Positions 1 to 6,353 of a stretch of DNA of 9,858 nucleotides are shown piece after piece; the first letter of the stretch is position 1, and each line of letters begins with the position of its first letter. Under the pieces are notes generated by a model. The model ran no database searches, was not told the DNA's origin, and worked only from the letters and a program-made list of their open reading frames with translations. The position numbers and the translations under genes are program-made. The stretch comes from DATIBL01 sp035457505 (GTDB lineage Bacteria > Patescibacteriota > Minisyncoccia > Phycocordibacterales > UBA6899), in the NCBI GenBank assembly GCA_035457505.1, contig DATIBL010000084.1, positions 1 through 9,858 on the forward strand, written 5' to 3'.

Positions 1-108
1 ACTGGCGCGAGATGGAAAATTGGGAGGAATGGCGACAGGGGACGCATTCGTGTCCGGAAGTCAGGATCTCTAATTCACTCGGAGTATCATATTTGTCAGC
101 ATTAATGC

Positions 109-1326
109 ATGATCATGAAACACTTCATCATTTTGTGTGCAGGGGTCGCGTTCGCATGTTCTGCCTCCGTTGCGTCTGCGGCGATCGAGGGCGAGGTCAA
201 TCGCTGGACCTTCGACGAAGGGACTGGTCGCAGCACGAACGATTCGATCGGAGGTCAGAACGGCATCATGACGGGCGAATCCTCGGGATTCGGCTGGGCG
301 AGCGGCAAGGTCGGCACCGGGATCGGCATCGACGGCAAGGATGGTCTCTCGATCGTCGTGCCGAACGGGATCTTCTCCGGAAACGCTGGGACCATTTCTG
401 TCTGGCTCAAGGTCACGACCGCGAGCGACCGCAACATTGTCATCGGCGCGAAATCCGTGAGCGATCACAACGTGTATTCGCTGTTGCGCATCGACCGGGA
501 AGGCCGCATCGAGTTCATTTCGAAAGCCGAAGCCAGCGGAACAGAGCGCCGCGCGCAGGCGACGAAGCTCTTGAACGTGGGCGAGTGGTATCATGTCGTC
601 TTTATCGCGAATGGCGTCGGCTACAAAGTGTACGTGAACGGCCAAGAATCTGGCGTGCTCGGCGACAATATCGGTCGTTGGTGGTCGCAGATCTCCAATC
701 ACTCCTATGCGTATCGCTTCGGTGCGTCGGAGGCACCATCGCGCCCGGGCGTTTTCGACGGCTACCTCGATGATATCCGCGTGTTCTCGCGCGAACTCAC
801 CGCGTCCGAAGTTGCGGCGCTCTATACTGAGGGAAATGAAGCATCGCCGACGGTTCCTGCTGCGATTGCTCCGGCAATCGTGCTCACGACCTCAGACACC
901 ACGGTACCGTTCGGTGGATCGGTGATGCTCCGCTGGAATGGAACCAATGTTGATAGTTGTACGGCGTCGGGATCCTGGAATGGCGCGAAGGCAGTGAACG
1001 GAGAAGAGGTGCATGTGAAGATCGGCAGCGCGTCGACCTATACGCTCTCCTGCTCTGGGAGGGGCGGCATGGCGTCTGCGTCGGTTTCGGTCGCGATCGG
1101 CACGTCGACCGCTCCCGCTCAGCCGGCTTCCACCACCGGCGGTTCGTCGCTCACCGTCGAGGACGTAACACCCCCGAGCACTCAGGCATCGAGCGGATCG
1201 CAGACGATGACAAGCACCTCTGCCGAGATCGAGCGCGTCAATACGATCCGTCTCAAGATCATCGAGCTTCTAATGAAGATCATCGAACTGCAGAAGCAGC
1301 TGAATGCACTGAAGGCAGCGCAGTGA
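109..1326 (+). CDS. Secreted LamG/Ig-like domain protein with C-terminal coiled coil
   Basis: Predicted exported surface protein. The start is ATG 109 or, more naturally, ATG 115, which opens directly on a signal peptide (MKHFIILCAG..., small-residue cleavage region near residue 22); numbering here is from 115 (403 residues). Residues ~25-240 look like a LamG/concanavalin-type jellyroll, ending in the typical strand and helix GYLDDIRVFSRELTASEV. Residues ~253-328 form an Ig-like beta domain with two cysteines (C282, C313) that could form a disulfide. A Ser/Thr/Pro-rich linker (~329-368) leads to an Ile/Leu heptad helix (~370-402), a likely oligomerising coiled coil. LamG domains usually bind glycans or proteins, so a role in adhesion or surface recognition is inferred. 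No Shine-Dalgarno lies before either start and no terminator follows; the next gene starts 36 bases after the stop, so the two may be co-transcribed. The domain calls are solid; the ligand is unknown. Confidence 0.85.
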   Translation: MIMKHFIILCAGVAFACSASVASAAIEGEVNRWTFDEGTGRSTNDSIGGQNGIMTGESSGFGWASGKVGTGIGIDGKDGLSIVVPNGIFSGNAGTISVWLKVTTASDRNIVIGAKSVSDHNVYSLLRIDREGRIEFISKAEASGTERRAQATKLLNVGEWYHVVFIANGVGYKVYVNGQESGVLGDNIGRWWSQISNHSYAYRFGASEAPSRPGVFDGYLDDIRVFSRELTASEVAALYTEGNEASPTVPAAIAPAIVLTTSDTTVPFGGSVMLRWNGTNVDSCTASGSWNGAKAVNGEEVHVKIGSASTYTLSCSGRGGMASASVSVAIGTSTAPAQPASTTGGSSLTVEDVTPPSTQASSGSQTMTSTSAEIERVNTIRLKIIELLMKIIELQKQLNALKAAQ

Positions 1327-1362
1327 TCGCGTGAGTATTTGTTATTCGTAGAAACACGATTC

Positions 1363-2334
1363 ATGTCAAAAAAGATCTATGTGACGCGGCGCATTCCGGA
1401 GATCGGGATCGCGATGCTGAAGGAGAAAGGATATGCGCTGATGGTGAGCGAGAAGGACGGCGTGCTTACGCGCGATGAGCTGCTTGCGGCGCTCAAGGGT
1501 GATGCGTACGACGGCGTGTTGTCGCTACTGACCGACACGATTGATGCAGGGGTCTTCGATGCTGTTCCGAGTGCGAAGATCTTTGCCAACTATGCTGTCG
1601 GGTTCAACAACATCGATGTCGCAGAGGCGAAGAAACGCGGCCTCACCATCACGAACACCCCCGGCGCGCTCACGAATACGGTTGCGGAGCATGCGATGGC
1701 ACTCATTCTTGCTGCAACAACCCGCACCGCAGAAGGTGATCGCTTCGTCCGGGCAGGGAAGTTCAACGGCTGGGGTCCAATGATGCTCCTCGGCATGGAC
1801 CTCGCAGGGAAGACCCTCGGCGTGCTCGGCGCAGGACGCATCGGCTCGCGGCTTGCCCATCATGCTAAGCATGGATTCGATATGAACGTCGTGTACTACG
1901 ACGTGAAGCAGAATGCCGACTTTGAGCAGGAGACCGGTGCGCGTTTTTGTGCGACCGTCGACGAAGTGCTCAAAGAGGCCGATGTTGTGTCGATCCACGT
2001 TCCGCTTCTCGATTCGACCAAGCATCTTATCAACGCTGAACGTCTCGCGCTGATGAAGAAGACTGCGTATCTCATCAACACCTCCCGCGGTCCGGTCGTC
2101 GACGAAGCTGCGCTCGTCGCTGCGCTCAAGGCGGGCACGATTGCCGGGGCAGGACTCGATGTGTTCGAAAATGAACCCGCGCTTGCACCAGGGCTCGCAG
2201 AGCTCGAGAATGCAGTACTGACACCGCATATCGCGTCCGCATCGGTGCCGACTCGCGACGGAATGGCCAAGCTAGCCGCAGAGAATCTCATCGCGTTCTT
2301 CGAGGGACGGACTCCTCCGAACGTTGTGGGCTAG
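1363..2334 (+). CDS. D-2-hydroxyacid dehydrogenase (glyoxylate reductase / glycerate dehydrogenase type)
   Basis: NAD(P)-dependent cytosolic oxidoreductase of the D-isomer-specific 2-hydroxyacid dehydrogenase family, interconverting a 2-keto acid (glyoxylate or hydroxypyruvate by similarity) and its D-hydroxy acid. The protein has 323 residues, normal for the family. The Rossmann motif GAGRIG is at 156-161. The catalytic triad is visible: Arg242 in NTSRGPVVDE, Glu271 in DVFENEP and His289 in LTPHIA. The segment NYAVGFNNIDV (~76-86) and the LAGKTLGVLGAGRIG run resemble GyaR-like enzymes more than PGDH, and there is no C-terminal ACT domain, so serine-pathway PGDH is less likely. ATG 1363 (MSKKIYVTRR) is preferred because the family begins at this beta strand; an upstream in-frame TTG at 1339 would add eight unconserved residues. 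No Shine-Dalgarno is visible. A perfect palindromic terminator follows. Exact substrate cannot be decided from sequence. Confidence 0.92.
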   Translation: MSKKIYVTRRIPEIGIAMLKEKGYALMVSEKDGVLTRDELLAALKGDAYDGVLSLLTDTIDAGVFDAVPSAKIFANYAVGFNNIDVAEAKKRGLTITNTPGALTNTVAEHAMALILAATTRTAEGDRFVRAGKFNGWGPMMLLGMDLAGKTLGVLGAGRIGSRLAHHAKHGFDMNVVYYDVKQNADFEQETGARFCATVDEVLKEADVVSIHVPLLDSTKHLINAERLALMKKTAYLINTSRGPVVDEAALVAALKAGTIAGAGLDVFENEPALAPGLAELENAVLTPHIASASVPTRDGMAKLAAENLIAFFEGRTPPNVVG

Positions 2335-2353
2335 GGCAGAAGACCGCGAAGCA

Positions 2354-2383
2354 AAAAAGCGATACCGATCGGTATCGCTTTTT
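2354..2383. terminator. Bidirectional rho-independent terminator
   Basis: A perfect 30-base palindrome: five A, a GC-containing stem (GCGATACC, centre GATC) and five T. It sits between the stop of the dehydrogenase (2334) and the stop of the convergent minus-strand gene (2411). Because A-runs and T-runs flank both sides it can terminate transcripts from either direction. Confidence 0.92.
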
Positions 2384-2410
2384 GGTATGGAGGCAGATGT
2401 CGCGCATCAG

Positions 2411-2890
2411 TTAATTCAGCTGCATTGCTGGAGTGGACGAAAGAAACTCTACCATCGGAATGCCCGGCGGGGCGATAAATAGGAACCATTCTCCGAAGCG
2501 CTCCGCTCCACCATCGATCTCGTCGGCGACATCGCTGGTCTGACTCGCGATCGATCCCTCAACGCGAACGACGGCGTAGTCGAGTTCGTTTTCGCACTCC
2601 GGGATCTCGGGGAGTGGAAGTGCGAACCCGCGCTTTTTCATATGTTTGACATAGACCGCCGCAGCGCGAACAAAATGTTCAATGATCGGTTCGACGATGT
2701 CCGCCTCAAATTCTTCCTTGGCTATTTCGCTCACCGACTCAAATGAAGGAATCGGCATGAAGATTGCGAAGTATCGATCGGATGCGGCAATATACATGCC
2801 GGGAAGATCGGCGTTCTCGGGATTCTCGGAATCGGCCGCGGGAACGAAGACCAGCGGATAGCGAGTCCGCCAATTCGTATGCTCAGACAA
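2411..2890 (-). CDS. Hypothetical protein with a TTG start
   Basis: Unrecognised soluble, acidic protein of 159 residues; no signal peptide or membrane segment is apparent. The start is TTG (2890-2888), chosen because a full Shine-Dalgarno AAGGAGG lies exactly five bases upstream and no ATG fits better; an ATG start further inside would lose the conserved-looking YPLVFVP strand. The segment ~40-95 (YFAIFMPIPSFESV, then a helix, then KKRGFALPLPEIP) has a faint resemblance to the HicB antitoxin fold (strand, 'PgceSxGdt'-like turn, helix, 'G..LPEP' ending), but it carries an insertion and no HicA-like partner is next to it, so this is only a hint. It converges on the dehydrogenase gene and shares the palindromic terminator at 2354-2383. 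No clear promoter was found; it may be read through from the lipoprotein gene upstream, although a terminator lies between them. Confidence 0.75.
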   Translation of the reverse strand: MSEHTNWRTRYPLVFVPAADSENPENADLPGMYIAASDRYFAIFMPIPSFESVSEIAKEEFEADIVEPIIEHFVRAAAVYVKHMKKRGFALPLPEIPECENELDYAVVRVEGSIASQTSDVADEIDGGAERFGEWFLFIAPPGIPMVEFLSSTPAMQLN

Positions 2891-2895
2891 AGGTG

Positions 2896-2902
2896 CCTCC
2901 TT
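2896..2902 (-). promoter_or_regulatory. Strong Shine-Dalgarno deciding a TTG start
   Basis: Read on the minus strand this is AAGGAGG, the full anti-SD complement, spaced five bases from TTG (2890-2888). It is the best ribosome binding site in the window and the main reason for accepting the TTG start. Confidence 0.8.
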
Positions 2903-2965
2903 GTACGGTGCTTCTCTTTCCCATCCTGCACCTCTGAGATCCTTTGGTAAAGGAGCATTTGTCGG

Positions 2966-2996
2966 AAGAAAAACCCCGCTCTCGGTGGAGCGGGGG
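2966..2996 (-). terminator. Rho-independent terminator of the lipoprotein gene
   Basis: On the minus strand an eight-pair GC stem (CCCCGCTC at 2988-2995 read in complement, GAGCGGGG at 2974-2981) with a six-base loop is followed by TTTTTC. It begins only a few bases past the lipoprotein stop codon (3001-3003). Confidence 0.88.
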
Positions 2997-3000
2997 AATG

Positions 3001-3492
3001 TCAGTGTTTCGGTTCGACCGGGACCCAGCGTTCAGTGCATCCGCTGTAGTCCTCTTTGGTGATGCCGAGCGCGGCGAGCGACGCAGTTTCCATACGTGCT
3101 CCATCTCCCGCAGTCTGCGAGGAGAATTCGACGATGGTATTCTTGAGGAGCACCTGGGCATCAGCCGCGAGGATCGTTTGGCCGTAGATCAGCGCGCGGG
3201 ATTGGCGGATCAGTGTGGTGTTCCGATAGATCTGCTCGACTGCAAGAGCGACGCCAGGTTCATTTGCTTCAGCCGCATAGAGCTTGCGTGTGACGTCGAT
3301 CCCTTTTTTTGCGGTGCAGGTCTCGTGGGTGACGAGCTTCCACTTTTTGTCAGGGAAGCCCTCTTCCGGGGGTGCGATCACGACCTTCGGCGGCTCGGGC
3401 TCCTTCTTGCCGAAGTGGAGGTTGAGATTTGCGCAGCCGCCGAAAAAGAGCGCCGAAACGAAAAGGAGAACAAAAGCGAATGTGCGACGCAT
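3001..3492 (-). CDS. Putative small lipoprotein
   Basis: Predicted membrane-anchored lipoprotein of 163 residues, function unknown. The N-terminus MRRTFAFVLLFVSALFFGGC is a lipoprotein signal: positive charges, hydrophobic core, and a Gly-Gly-Cys before the acylated Cys20. The -3 residue is Phe instead of Leu, slightly off the usual lipobox. A Pro/Lys-rich tether (~28-48) follows, then a mixed alpha/beta region with two more cysteines (C59 and C152, approximate) that could pair. ATG 3492 is chosen over the longer reading frame to 3582 because it places the signal peptide at the N-terminus, has an SD-like GAGGTGA four bases upstream, and lies below a good promoter (3522-3549). A terminator follows directly, so it is a single-gene unit. 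It is divergent from rplY. No enzyme motif is recognisable. Confidence 0.82.
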   Translation of the reverse strand: MRRTFAFVLLFVSALFFGGCANLNLHFGKKEPEPPKVVIAPPEEGFPDKKWKLVTHETCTAKKGIDVTRKLYAAEANEPGVALAVEQIYRNTTLIRQSRALIYGQTILAADAQVLLKNTIVEFSSQTAGDGARMETASLAALGITKEDYSGCTERWVPVEPKH

Positions 3493-3521
3493 CGCGTCAC
3501 CTCTGTGTCTGGTCCGGATCC

Positions 3522-3549
3522 ACTCTACATCGCTCGCCTCTGTCGTCAA
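3522..3549 (-). promoter_or_regulatory. Sigma70-type promoter of the lipoprotein gene
   Basis: On the minus strand TTGACG (3549-3544), a 16-base spacer and TAGAGT (3527-3522). The -10 box ends 29 bases before ATG 3492, leaving a short leader that contains the SD-like GAGGTGA. This is a conventional arrangement, unlike the + strand genes downstream. Confidence 0.65.
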
Positions 3550-3611
3550 TTTATTTGCTGCGGAAAACAAAACCCGCTCCATGTTGCGTCAAATTCATGC
3601 GGCCCGTCGCA

Positions 3612-3640
3612 TTGCGTAATGCTGGTCAATCTGCTAACCT
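3612..3640 (+). promoter_or_regulatory. Promoter of rplY
   Basis: TTGCGT (3612-3617), a 17-base spacer ending in TGC, and TAACCT (3635-3640). The TTGC start, 17-base spacer and TGC extension match the rpmE and rpsB promoters. An overlapping alternative is TGGTCA (3623-3628), 17 bases, CATTAT (3646-3651); the sequence does not settle which is used. Confidence 0.5.
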
Positions 3641-3673
3641 CGCAACATTATCCGTGCATAGCTTTTTAGGATT

Positions 3674-4306
3674 ATGATAACGCTCGAAGCATCGCTCCGG
3701 GACGTGAAAGTGAATCCGAAGCACATCCGCAAGGCCGGCAACGTTCCCGCGGTGTACTACGGACCCTCCACTCCCTCGACGACGATCGCGATCGAAAAGG
3801 TCGCGTTTCAGAAGGCGCTCCGCGACGCCGGAGAGTCGACCGTCATTACGCTCAAGGCCCCGGCCGGAGCTGTTGACGTGCTTATTCACGATGTCGATCT
3901 CGATCCCGTCACTGGGGAACCGATCCACGTCGATTTTTATGTCGTTGCAAAGGACCGCAAGATCCAGGTCGCTGTTCCGATCGAGTATATCGGAATCGCG
4001 CCGGCAGAGAAACTCGGCGGCGTGGTCGCGAAGATTATGCATGAAGTCGAGATCGAATCGCTTCCCGGAGCGCTTCCTGCACACCTCACTGTCGATCTCT
4101 CGGCACTGACGGACCTCGGGAGCAGCATCGCGATCGCTGATCTCGTGCTTCCCGCCGGAGTGAAGGCGCTCGGCAATCCAAACGACGTGCTCGTCAATGT
4201 GACGACACCGTCCGAGGATGCTGAGACCTCAGCTCCGATGGATCTCTCACAGATCACCGTTGAGAAGAAGGGAAAGAAGGAAGAGGAGGGCGAGTCGGCC
4301 GAGTAG
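3674..4306 (+). CDS. rplY: Large ribosomal subunit protein bL25 (CTC/TL5 form)
   Basis: Ribosomal protein that binds 5S rRNA in the central protuberance of the 50S subunit. At 210 residues it is the long CTC/TL5 form: an N-terminal 5S-binding beta domain (~1-93, starting LEASLRD, with GNVPAVYYG and the family hallmark HVDFY at 85-89) and a C-terminal TL5 domain (~96-180) with the VPIEYIG strand and the IAIADLVLPAGVKAL segment. A charged Lys/Glu tail (~198-210) ends it. The start ATG 3674 gives the family's normal N-terminus; only a weak AGG precedes it. A strong terminator follows, so it is probably a single-gene unit with its own promoter. In many bacteria rplY neighbours pth; that gene is not seen here. 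Confidence 0.96.
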   Translation: MITLEASLRDVKVNPKHIRKAGNVPAVYYGPSTPSTTIAIEKVAFQKALRDAGESTVITLKAPAGAVDVLIHDVDLDPVTGEPIHVDFYVVAKDRKIQVAVPIEYIGIAPAEKLGGVVAKIMHEVEIESLPGALPAHLTVDLSALTDLGSSIAIADLVLPAGVKALGNPNDVLVNVTTPSEDAETSAPMDLSQITVEKKGKKEEEGESAE

Positions 4307-4329
4307 TCCGCATCTCGATTTCCAGAATC

Positions 4330-4361
4330 AAAGAAACACCCCGCTTTGGGGTGTTTCTTTT
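4330..4361 (+). terminator. Rho-independent terminator of rplY
   Basis: A 13-pair stem (AAAGAAACACCCC at 4330-4342 with its complement at 4348-4360), loop GCTTT, and a T-rich 3' arm. It begins 24 bases after the rplY stop and separates it from the transglycosylase gene. Confidence 0.93.
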
Positions 4362-4452
4362 GGGGCGATCAGAAAGATACCGAAAGAAGGCTCTGTCTGC
4401 GCATTTTCTCGCTTATCCCAATCGCGATTCGAAGGAGGAGCCCCGCGTTTGG

Positions 4453-4458
4453 TATACT
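4453..4458 (+). promoter_or_regulatory. -10 box of the transglycosylase gene, leaderless arrangement
   Basis: TATACT preceded by TGG (extended -10-like TGn), ending six bases before ATG 4465. With normal promoter geometry the first transcribed base would be the A of the ATG. No convincing -35 box is present 16-18 bases upstream. Confidence 0.6.
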
Positions 4459-4464
4459 GGGAGC

Positions 4465-5856
4465 ATGACCGGAGGCATACGGCCCGTTTCGTTTTGGAAG
4501 AAAGCGTTTGCGACTGGAGTGGTCGCAGTCGTTGCCGTGTTCGGGTGCGCCGCGGTTGCGGGTGCTCAAGCGACCGAGGGCGTTGCTGCTGCTGTGGCAG
4601 ATCGCCAGGCGGTCCTCGAAAAGGAGCTCGAGGATATCAATCTCGAGATCTCCGGACTCAACAATACGATCGGCGGACTTCGGAATGAGAAGTCGAGCTT
4701 GGATCGGGACATCAAGCTTTTGACCGCCAACATCTCGAAGGCGAATTTGAACATCAAAGCAAAAAATCTCGAGATCTCGAAACTGAGCGACGGCATTGCG
4801 GATAAACGCCGGACCGTTCGGACGCTCTCGCAGCAGATCGACCGCCAACGCCAGTCGCTCGCCCAGCTCGTCCGCAAAACCAATGAGCTCGATCAGGTCA
4901 CGTTTACCGAGGCGCTGCTTGCGAGCGAAGACCTCTCGGAACTTTTTCTCGATCTCGATCAGTTCGACGCGCTCCGCCGCGGATTGCGCGACTCGACGGA
5001 CGCGCTCAAGAATGCCCGCGTGGAGACCGAACAGGTGCAGCAGGAGCTTGAGGATCGACAGGCGAAGGAGCTGAACGCCCGCGCAGAACTTGAGCGCAAC
5101 AAACGTCTTGTCGAACAGAACGAAAAAGAGAAACAGCGTCTTCTTTCGATCACCAAGAATAAGGAAAAAGAGTACACGAAGGTGCTCGATGATCGGAAGA
5201 AGAAAGCCTCGGAGATCCGTGCCGCGCTCTTTGCGCTGCGCGATTCCGGCGAGATCTCGTTCGGTGCTGCCTATGAATATGCGCTCACGGTGGGTCGGGC
5301 GACCGGCGTGCGCCCGGCGTTCTTGCTTGCGATCTTCCAGCAGGAATCGAGCTTCGGAAAAAACCAGGGGTCGTGCTATCTCAAGGACCCGAAGACCGGA
5401 TCGGGGATCGGAGCGAAGTCGGGAAGTTTCATCGCGCGCGTGATGAAACCTGATCGCGATGTGTCGCCGTTCTTGCGGATCACCGAAGCGGTTGGTCGCG
5501 ACCCATATAGCACGCGAGTGTCGTGTCCGCAGGAGGTGGGGTGGGGAGGCGCGATGGGCGCGGCGCAGTTCATTCCGTCGACGTGGATTCTCTATGAGGC
5601 CCGTGCATCTCGCGCGCTTGGGGTGAGCGCGGTCGACCCCTGGAATCCGCGCGACGCTTTCATGGCTGCGGGAATGTATCTTGCTGACATTGGCGCAGCG
5701 AATGGGACGTATAGTTCAGAGCGCGATGCGGCATGCCGGTATTTCTCCGGGCGAAAGTGCAGTCAATCCTCCTGGGCAGCGACATACGGGAGTCAGGTGA
5801 TGAGTAAGGCTTCGAATATTCAAGAAAACATGATCGATCCGTTACAGAACGGGTAA
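4465..5856 (+). CDS. Secreted coiled-coil peptidoglycan lytic transglycosylase
   Basis: Predicted exported cell-wall enzyme of 463 residues that would cleave glycan strands between MurNAc and GlcNAc. ATG 4465 is chosen over upstream in-frame codons because it starts a clean signal peptide (FWKKAFATGVVAVVAVFGCAAVAGAQA, in two parts, cleavage near residue 35) and sits right after a TATACT box. Residues ~45-255 are an almost continuous coiled coil with the short break QVTFTEALLASEDLSELF (~144-161), a pattern of PcsB/CwlO/EnvC-type hydrolases whose coiled coils are usually controlled by FtsEX. Residues ~265-455 form the catalytic domain: probable catalytic Glu294 in FQQESSFG, then GAMGAAQFIPSTW (362-374) and NPRDAFMAAGMYLA (394-407), closest to MltB/SLT-type enzymes. 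Four cysteines (304, 354, 424, 432) could form disulfides outside the cell. The catalytic call is firm; FtsEX control is inference. Confidence 0.92.
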   Translation: MTGGIRPVSFWKKAFATGVVAVVAVFGCAAVAGAQATEGVAAAVADRQAVLEKELEDINLEISGLNNTIGGLRNEKSSLDRDIKLLTANISKANLNIKAKNLEISKLSDGIADKRRTVRTLSQQIDRQRQSLAQLVRKTNELDQVTFTEALLASEDLSELFLDLDQFDALRRGLRDSTDALKNARVETEQVQQELEDRQAKELNARAELERNKRLVEQNEKEKQRLLSITKNKEKEYTKVLDDRKKKASEIRAALFALRDSGEISFGAAYEYALTVGRATGVRPAFLLAIFQQESSFGKNQGSCYLKDPKTGSGIGAKSGSFIARVMKPDRDVSPFLRITEAVGRDPYSTRVSCPQEVGWGGAMGAAQFIPSTWILYEARASRALGVSAVDPWNPRDAFMAAGMYLADIGAANGTYSSERDAACRYFSGRKCSQSSWAATYGSQVMSKASNIQENMIDPLQNG

Positions 5857-5869
5857 TATGGGCGCCCTC

Positions 5870-5894
5870 CTCGGCTTTCCCTCAGAAAGTCGAG
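5870..5894 (+). other. Hairpin after the transglycosylase gene
   Basis: A ten-pair inverted repeat with one G-U pair and a five-base loop, starting 14 bases after the stop codon. There is no T-run after it, so it is not a standard rho-independent terminator; it could stabilise the 3' end. The rest of 5857-6015 shows nothing further that I can support. Confidence 0.4.
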
Positions 5895-6015
5895 TCAACG
5901 TATGCCGCGCATCACATCGAAATCCGCCGTTCTGCGCTAGTTTGCCTGTTCTGGTCCCATGGTTTTTGATGCTCATTTAAATCTGCTGCTCGGCTGGCGG
6001 TTTTTCGGGGGAATA

Positions 6016-6044
6016 TTGCCAAATTGCCCTTAGCCTGCTAGAGT
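6016..6044 (+). promoter_or_regulatory. Promoter of rpmE, leaderless arrangement
   Basis: TTGCCA (6016-6021), 17-base spacer, extended TGC, TAGAGT (6039-6044). The -10 box ends nine bases before ATG 6054, so the predicted leader is 0-3 bases. Thirteen bases from AATATTGCCAAAT are identical to the rpsB promoter. Confidence 0.78.
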
Positions 6045-6053
6045 GTCCCCACT

Positions 6054-6275
6054 ATGAAAGCCGAAATCCATCCCAAGTATTTTATCGCTGCCGAGGCCGT
6101 TTGCGCCTGCGGTGCGAAGTATGCCGTCGGATCGACCAAGGAGAAGATCGAGGTGGAAATTTGCGCCGCCTGCCACCCGCTTTTCACCGGCCAGGAGAAG
6201 GTCATGGATACCGCCGGTCGCGTGGAGAAGTTCAAGCAGCGCCGCGCTGCCGCGACTCCGAAGAAGTCGAAATAA
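6054..6275 (+). CDS. rpmE: Large ribosomal subunit protein bL31, zinc-binding form
   Basis: Small 50S protein that bridges the 5S/central protuberance region to the 30S head. It has 73 residues, typical length. It is the zinc (C+) paralogue: the ligand pairs C17-A-C19 and C37-A-A-C40 are both present, followed by the family motif HPLFTGQEK and by GRVEKFKQR. The N-terminus MKAEIHPKY is standard, which fixes the start; there is no room for a Shine-Dalgarno because the -10 box ends nine bases before the ATG. A terminator follows, and prfA comes next, an adjacency (rpmE-prfA) seen in many bacteria. The zinc form implies that ribosome composition could respond to zinc only if a C- paralogue exists elsewhere, which this window cannot show. 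Confidence 0.97.
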   Translation: MKAEIHPKYFIAAEAVCACGAKYAVGSTKEKIEVEICAACHPLFTGQEKVMDTAGRVEKFKQRRAAATPKKSK

Positions 6276-6280
6276 CGACA

Positions 6281-6320
6281 CACAAAAAGAGAAGCCCGCG
6301 CTCGCGGGTTTTTCTTTTTT
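6281..6320 (+). terminator. Rho-independent terminator of rpmE
   Basis: A-rich 5' flank, GC stem CCCGC/GCGGG around GCTC, then TTTTTCTTTTTT. It starts directly after the rpmE stop and lies immediately upstream of the prfA start region, so prfA needs readthrough or its own promoter. Confidence 0.92.
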
Positions 6321-6330
6321 GCCGAAAGCG

Positions 6331-6336
6331 TAAAAT
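6331..6336 (+). promoter_or_regulatory. Possible -10 box of prfA
   Basis: TAAAAT lies 17 bases before ATG 6354 and just past the rpmE terminator. The only thing at the -35 distance is the T-run of that terminator, so promoter strength is uncertain. No Shine-Dalgarno lies between it and the ATG. Confidence 0.35.
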
Positions 6337-6353
6337 AGCAAAGTCTGCAGCAT

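Noticed and set aside
2..73. Frame ending LARDGKLGGMATGDAFVSGSQDL then TAA, possible tail of an upstream gene
   Set aside because: Only 23 codons are visible and other frames are open over the same stretch, so coding cannot be supported. Otherwise 1-108 shows only a 10-base palindrome (GCATTAATGC) and a weak TATCAT.
12..773. Arg/His-rich frame overlapping the LamG gene
   Set aside because: It is a shifted-frame shadow of the LamG gene with typical artefactual Arg/His richness.
1525..2229. Long minus-strand frame opposite the dehydrogenase
   Set aside because: It lies wholly antisense to a well-conserved enzyme and shows no start signal or family motif.
6319..6336. TTGCCG at 6319-6324 as the -35 box of prfA
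   Set aside because: It is only six bases from TAAAAT, far too close for a promoter.
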